From CAZMVY01 sp964617875 (lineage in GTDB: Bacteria; Planctomycetota; Phycisphaerae; UBA1845; PWPN01), in NCBI GenBank assembly GCA_964617875.1, contig CAZUAI010000027.1, forward strand, positions 1 through 62,328: a stretch of 62,328 nt of DNA. Direction: 5' to 3'. Positions 60,657 to 62,328 of the stretch are shown piece by piece (the stretch's first letter is position 1; each line of letters opens with the position of its first letter). A program made the translations under genes and the position numbers. The notes beneath the pieces were generated by a model, which saw nothing but the letters and a program-made list of their open reading frames with translations, made no database searches and was not told where the DNA came from.

Positions 60657-61088
60657 ATGCGACGCGCCTTGATCATCGTTGACCACGGAAGCCGCCTCGC
60701 CCAGGCCAACGCCCTGCTTGAGGCCATGGTGTCGATGCTGCGGACCATGACCCCCGACGCCGTCTATGCGGCTCACATGGAGCTGGCGCAACCTACGATT
60801 TCACAAGCCTTTGAGGCTGCCGTGACCAGGGGGGCAGATTTCGTCTTCGTGTTTCCCTATTTCCTCGCGCCGGGACGCCACAGCCGGGAAGACATTCCCC
60901 GGATGTGCGCGGAGGCCGCCGCCAAGTACCCCGGTCTGCAATGGCACTGTGCCGGTCCCATCGGCCTCGACCGCACGATCGGCGAACTCATCCTGCGACG
61001 AATGCAGCAATGCGAGGGCAACAGCTACCGATGCGAGACGTGCCCGGACGTCAACGTGTGCGGGAGGGGGGAGAACGGGCACGCGTGA
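60657..61088 (+). CDS. cbiX: CbiX/SirB-like sirohydrochlorin chelatase
   Basis: The 143-residue protein is the small single-domain type that inserts cobalt or iron into sirohydrochlorin, for vitamin B12 or siroheme. It has LIIVDHGSRLAQANALLEAM, with the metal-binding His10, then ELAQPTISQAFEAAV and FVFVFPYFLAPGRHSREDIP with a second His. The C-terminal tail carries four Cys (CEGNSYRCETCPDVNVC), which may hold an iron-sulfur cluster as reported for some CbiX proteins. No other corrinoid genes are in the window. Confidence 0.87.
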   Translation: MRRALIIVDHGSRLAQANALLEAMVSMLRTMTPDAVYAAHMELAQPTISQAFEAAVTRGADFVFVFPYFLAPGRHSREDIPRMCAEAAAKYPGLQWHCAGPIGLDRTIGELILRRMQQCEGNSYRCETCPDVNVCGRGENGHA

Positions 61089-61226
61089 AAAAGCGGAAGG
61101 GTGAAGAAGGGCAGGCGACTGGGCCGCTACAGTTCGCCACGCCGGCGCCGCGCATGACATGGTGCCGGGCCCCCGGATAGTATGTATGGATGCGGTTTCG
61201 CGCGACGGCATTCACCTGGAGATGAT

Positions 61227-62102
61227 ATGACGGTTGATGTAAAGAGACTGCGTGAGACGGTGACGATCTGCGATGGGGCCTGGGGCACCGAACTGGACAA
61301 GCGCGGCGTGCCGCCCGGGTATTGCCGCGAGGAGTGGAACGTCTCGCACCCGGAGGTGGTCCAAAGCGTGGCAGCGGCGTACGTCGAGGCGGGGTCGCAG
61401 ATCGTCCTGACGAACACGTTCTCCGCCAATCGGATCACGCTCGAGAAGCACGGGTTCGGCGGCCGTGCGGCCGAGTTCAGCCGGGCCGGCGCCGCGATCA
61501 GTCGGAAAGCCGCGGGATCCGGCGTATTGGTCTTCGGTTCGGTTGGTCCGTCAGGCAAGATGCTCATGATCGGCGAGGCGACCGAGGATGAGCTGTACGC
61601 AGCATTCAAGGAGCAGTCGGTCGCCCTCGCCGAAGGCGGCGCAGATGCAATCCTCTTCGAGACGTTCACCGAGCTGGCCGAGGCCCTGGTGGGCCTGCGG
61701 GCCGCGAAGGAAAACACGAAGCTCCCGGTGGCGGTCAGCATGACGTTCGACTCCGGCCCGGACCAGATGAGCACGATGATGGGCGTCTCGGCCCAGCAGG
61801 CGGCAGAGGAGTTGACGAAGGCGGGTGCCGACATCATCGGCTGCAACTGCGGCGTCGGGATTGAGAACTACATCAAGGTCGCGAAGGTCCTGCGCCAGGC
61901 GACGGACCGCCCCATCTGGGTGAAGGCCAACGCCGGCCTGCCCGAGCTGGACGGCGGGAGGATTGTCTACAAGGACTCGCCCGACGCCTTCGCCGCCAAG
62001 GTCCCCAAGCTCATGGCCGCCGGCGCCAACATCATCGGCGGCTGTTGCGGCACAAGCCCCGACTACATCCGGGCGATCTGCAAGGCGGTCAAGACGCCCT
62101 GA
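61227..62102 (+). CDS. Homocysteine S-methyltransferase family protein
   Basis: The 291-residue TIM-barrel protein matches the homocysteine-binding domain of cobalamin-dependent methionine synthase and betaine-homocysteine methyltransferase. It has CDGAWGTELDKRG at the start, VLTNTFSANRITL, GSVGPSG, GCNCGVG and the zinc-binding IIGGCCGTSPDYIRAI near the end; the Cys of GCNCG and the CC pair are the zinc ligands. It is a stand-alone domain with no folate or B12 module, so the methyl donor may be S-methylmethionine or a separate corrinoid protein. The ATG at 61227 follows GGAG by 7 bases. It lies 138 bases after cbiX. Confidence 0.9.
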   Translation: MTVDVKRLRETVTICDGAWGTELDKRGVPPGYCREEWNVSHPEVVQSVAAAYVEAGSQIVLTNTFSANRITLEKHGFGGRAAEFSRAGAAISRKAAGSGVLVFGSVGPSGKMLMIGEATEDELYAAFKEQSVALAEGGADAILFETFTELAEALVGLRAAKENTKLPVAVSMTFDSGPDQMSTMMGVSAQQAAEELTKAGADIIGCNCGVGIENYIKVAKVLRQATDRPIWVKANAGLPELDGGRIVYKDSPDAFAAKVPKLMAAGANIIGGCCGTSPDYIRAICKAVKTP

Positions 62103-62113
62103 TGGGCGCCGGC

Positions 62114-62209
62114 GGTGTCAGGAACCCTGGGCAGCGGAAGAAACGCACGCCGGGCAGCGTCGGCTGACGGGCGAAACCCGCGTCCGCCGTCGGCGGGGTT
62201 CCTGACACC
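62114..62209. repeat. Inverted-repeat element with perfect 14-base ends
   Basis: GGTGTCAGGAACCC at 62114-62127 is perfectly inverted as GGGTTCCTGACACC at 62196-62209. The core matches the GGGGTCAGGAACC of the elements at 4624 and 6584. The 68-base interior is different and has no gene. It lies 11 bases after the methyltransferase stop and could act as its terminator. Confidence 0.65.
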
Positions 62210-62277
62210 ATACCCCCTCGTAACGACGCGAGTATGAGGATACGTTCTTGCTCCGCGCGATGGCAACAGGGAGGAAT

Positions 62278-62306
62278 GGCACTGCCGTCCCAAGTGGTTT
62301 AGTGCC
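62278..62306. other. Hairpin near the right end of the window
   Basis: GGCACT (62278-62283) pairs with AGTGCC (62301-62306). The region 62210-62328 holds no complete gene. Its 15-base GAATGGCACTGCCGT also occurs in inverted form at 25-39. Confidence 0.35.
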
Positions 62307-62328
62307 GGGCGGTTACGTTTTCATGAGT

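Noticed and set aside
25..62288. The 15-mer GAATGGCACTGCCGT near the right end (62274-62288) and its complement near the left end (25-39)
   Set aside because: In a window this long a few 15-base matches are expected by chance. Flanking bases do not extend the match, so it is not claimed as a large inverted repeat.

Overview
The window is GC-rich bacterial chromosome, most likely from a member of the Planctomycetota (Phycisphaerae-like). The clues are: secreted proteins ending in paired EF-hand/dockerin-like modules with a CFNGPN-type tail; a PEP-CTERM surface protein; a DUF6807-type secreted protein; many GTG/TTG starts preceded by clear Shine-Dalgarno sites; and short inverted-repeat elements between genes. 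The phylum call is inference. No rRNA, tRNA, CRISPR array, phage or transposase gene was recognised.

Left part (1-19.8 kb): mostly single genes facing both ways. They include an orphan LarA-family nickel racemase, a beta-helix/dockerin-like/FKBP fusion, a Trm112-like protein overlapping rpsR, an L,D-transpeptidase, clpS, an HMG-CoA-lyase-like aldolase, a YkgJ cysteine-cluster protein, a condensation-like acyltransferase, an Nramp-related transporter with an altered metal site, a deacetylase-like secreted protein, an MFS transporter, glyA and an orphan UgpC-type ABC ATPase. Two related intergenic elements of about 153 bp, with inverted ends, sit just upstream of predicted promoters; a different element lies against the MFS gene.

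Centre (19.9-31 kb): a co-directional translation operon nusA-infB-DUF503-rbfA, continuing through a HhH-GPD-like gene, hisG, a 1168-residue TPR lipoprotein and yebC. A terminator-like hairpin lies just before nusA. Next come an HD-domain protein, a DUF6807 protein, anmK and a QueC-like protein with an altered PP-loop (31-35.5 kb). A hybrid histidine kinase and LuxR-type regulator pair follows (36-39 kb). Two tandem metzincin lipoproteins come next, one behind a near-consensus sigma-28 promoter, then a PEP-CTERM protein and transketolase (39-45 kb).

Right part (45.2-60 kb): a minus-strand flagellar block. In transcription order it is a 73-residue unknown protein, flgF, flgG, flgA, flgH, flgI, flgJ, flgN, flgK, flgL, fliW, csrA and two flagellin genes. 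A good sigma-54 promoter precedes the first gene. The genes form a logical set: rod, P- and L-ring, hook junction proteins with their chaperone, then the filament with its CsrA/FliW translational switch. The window closes with a small membrane protein, a CbiX-like chelatase, a homocysteine methyltransferase-family protein and another inverted-repeat element.
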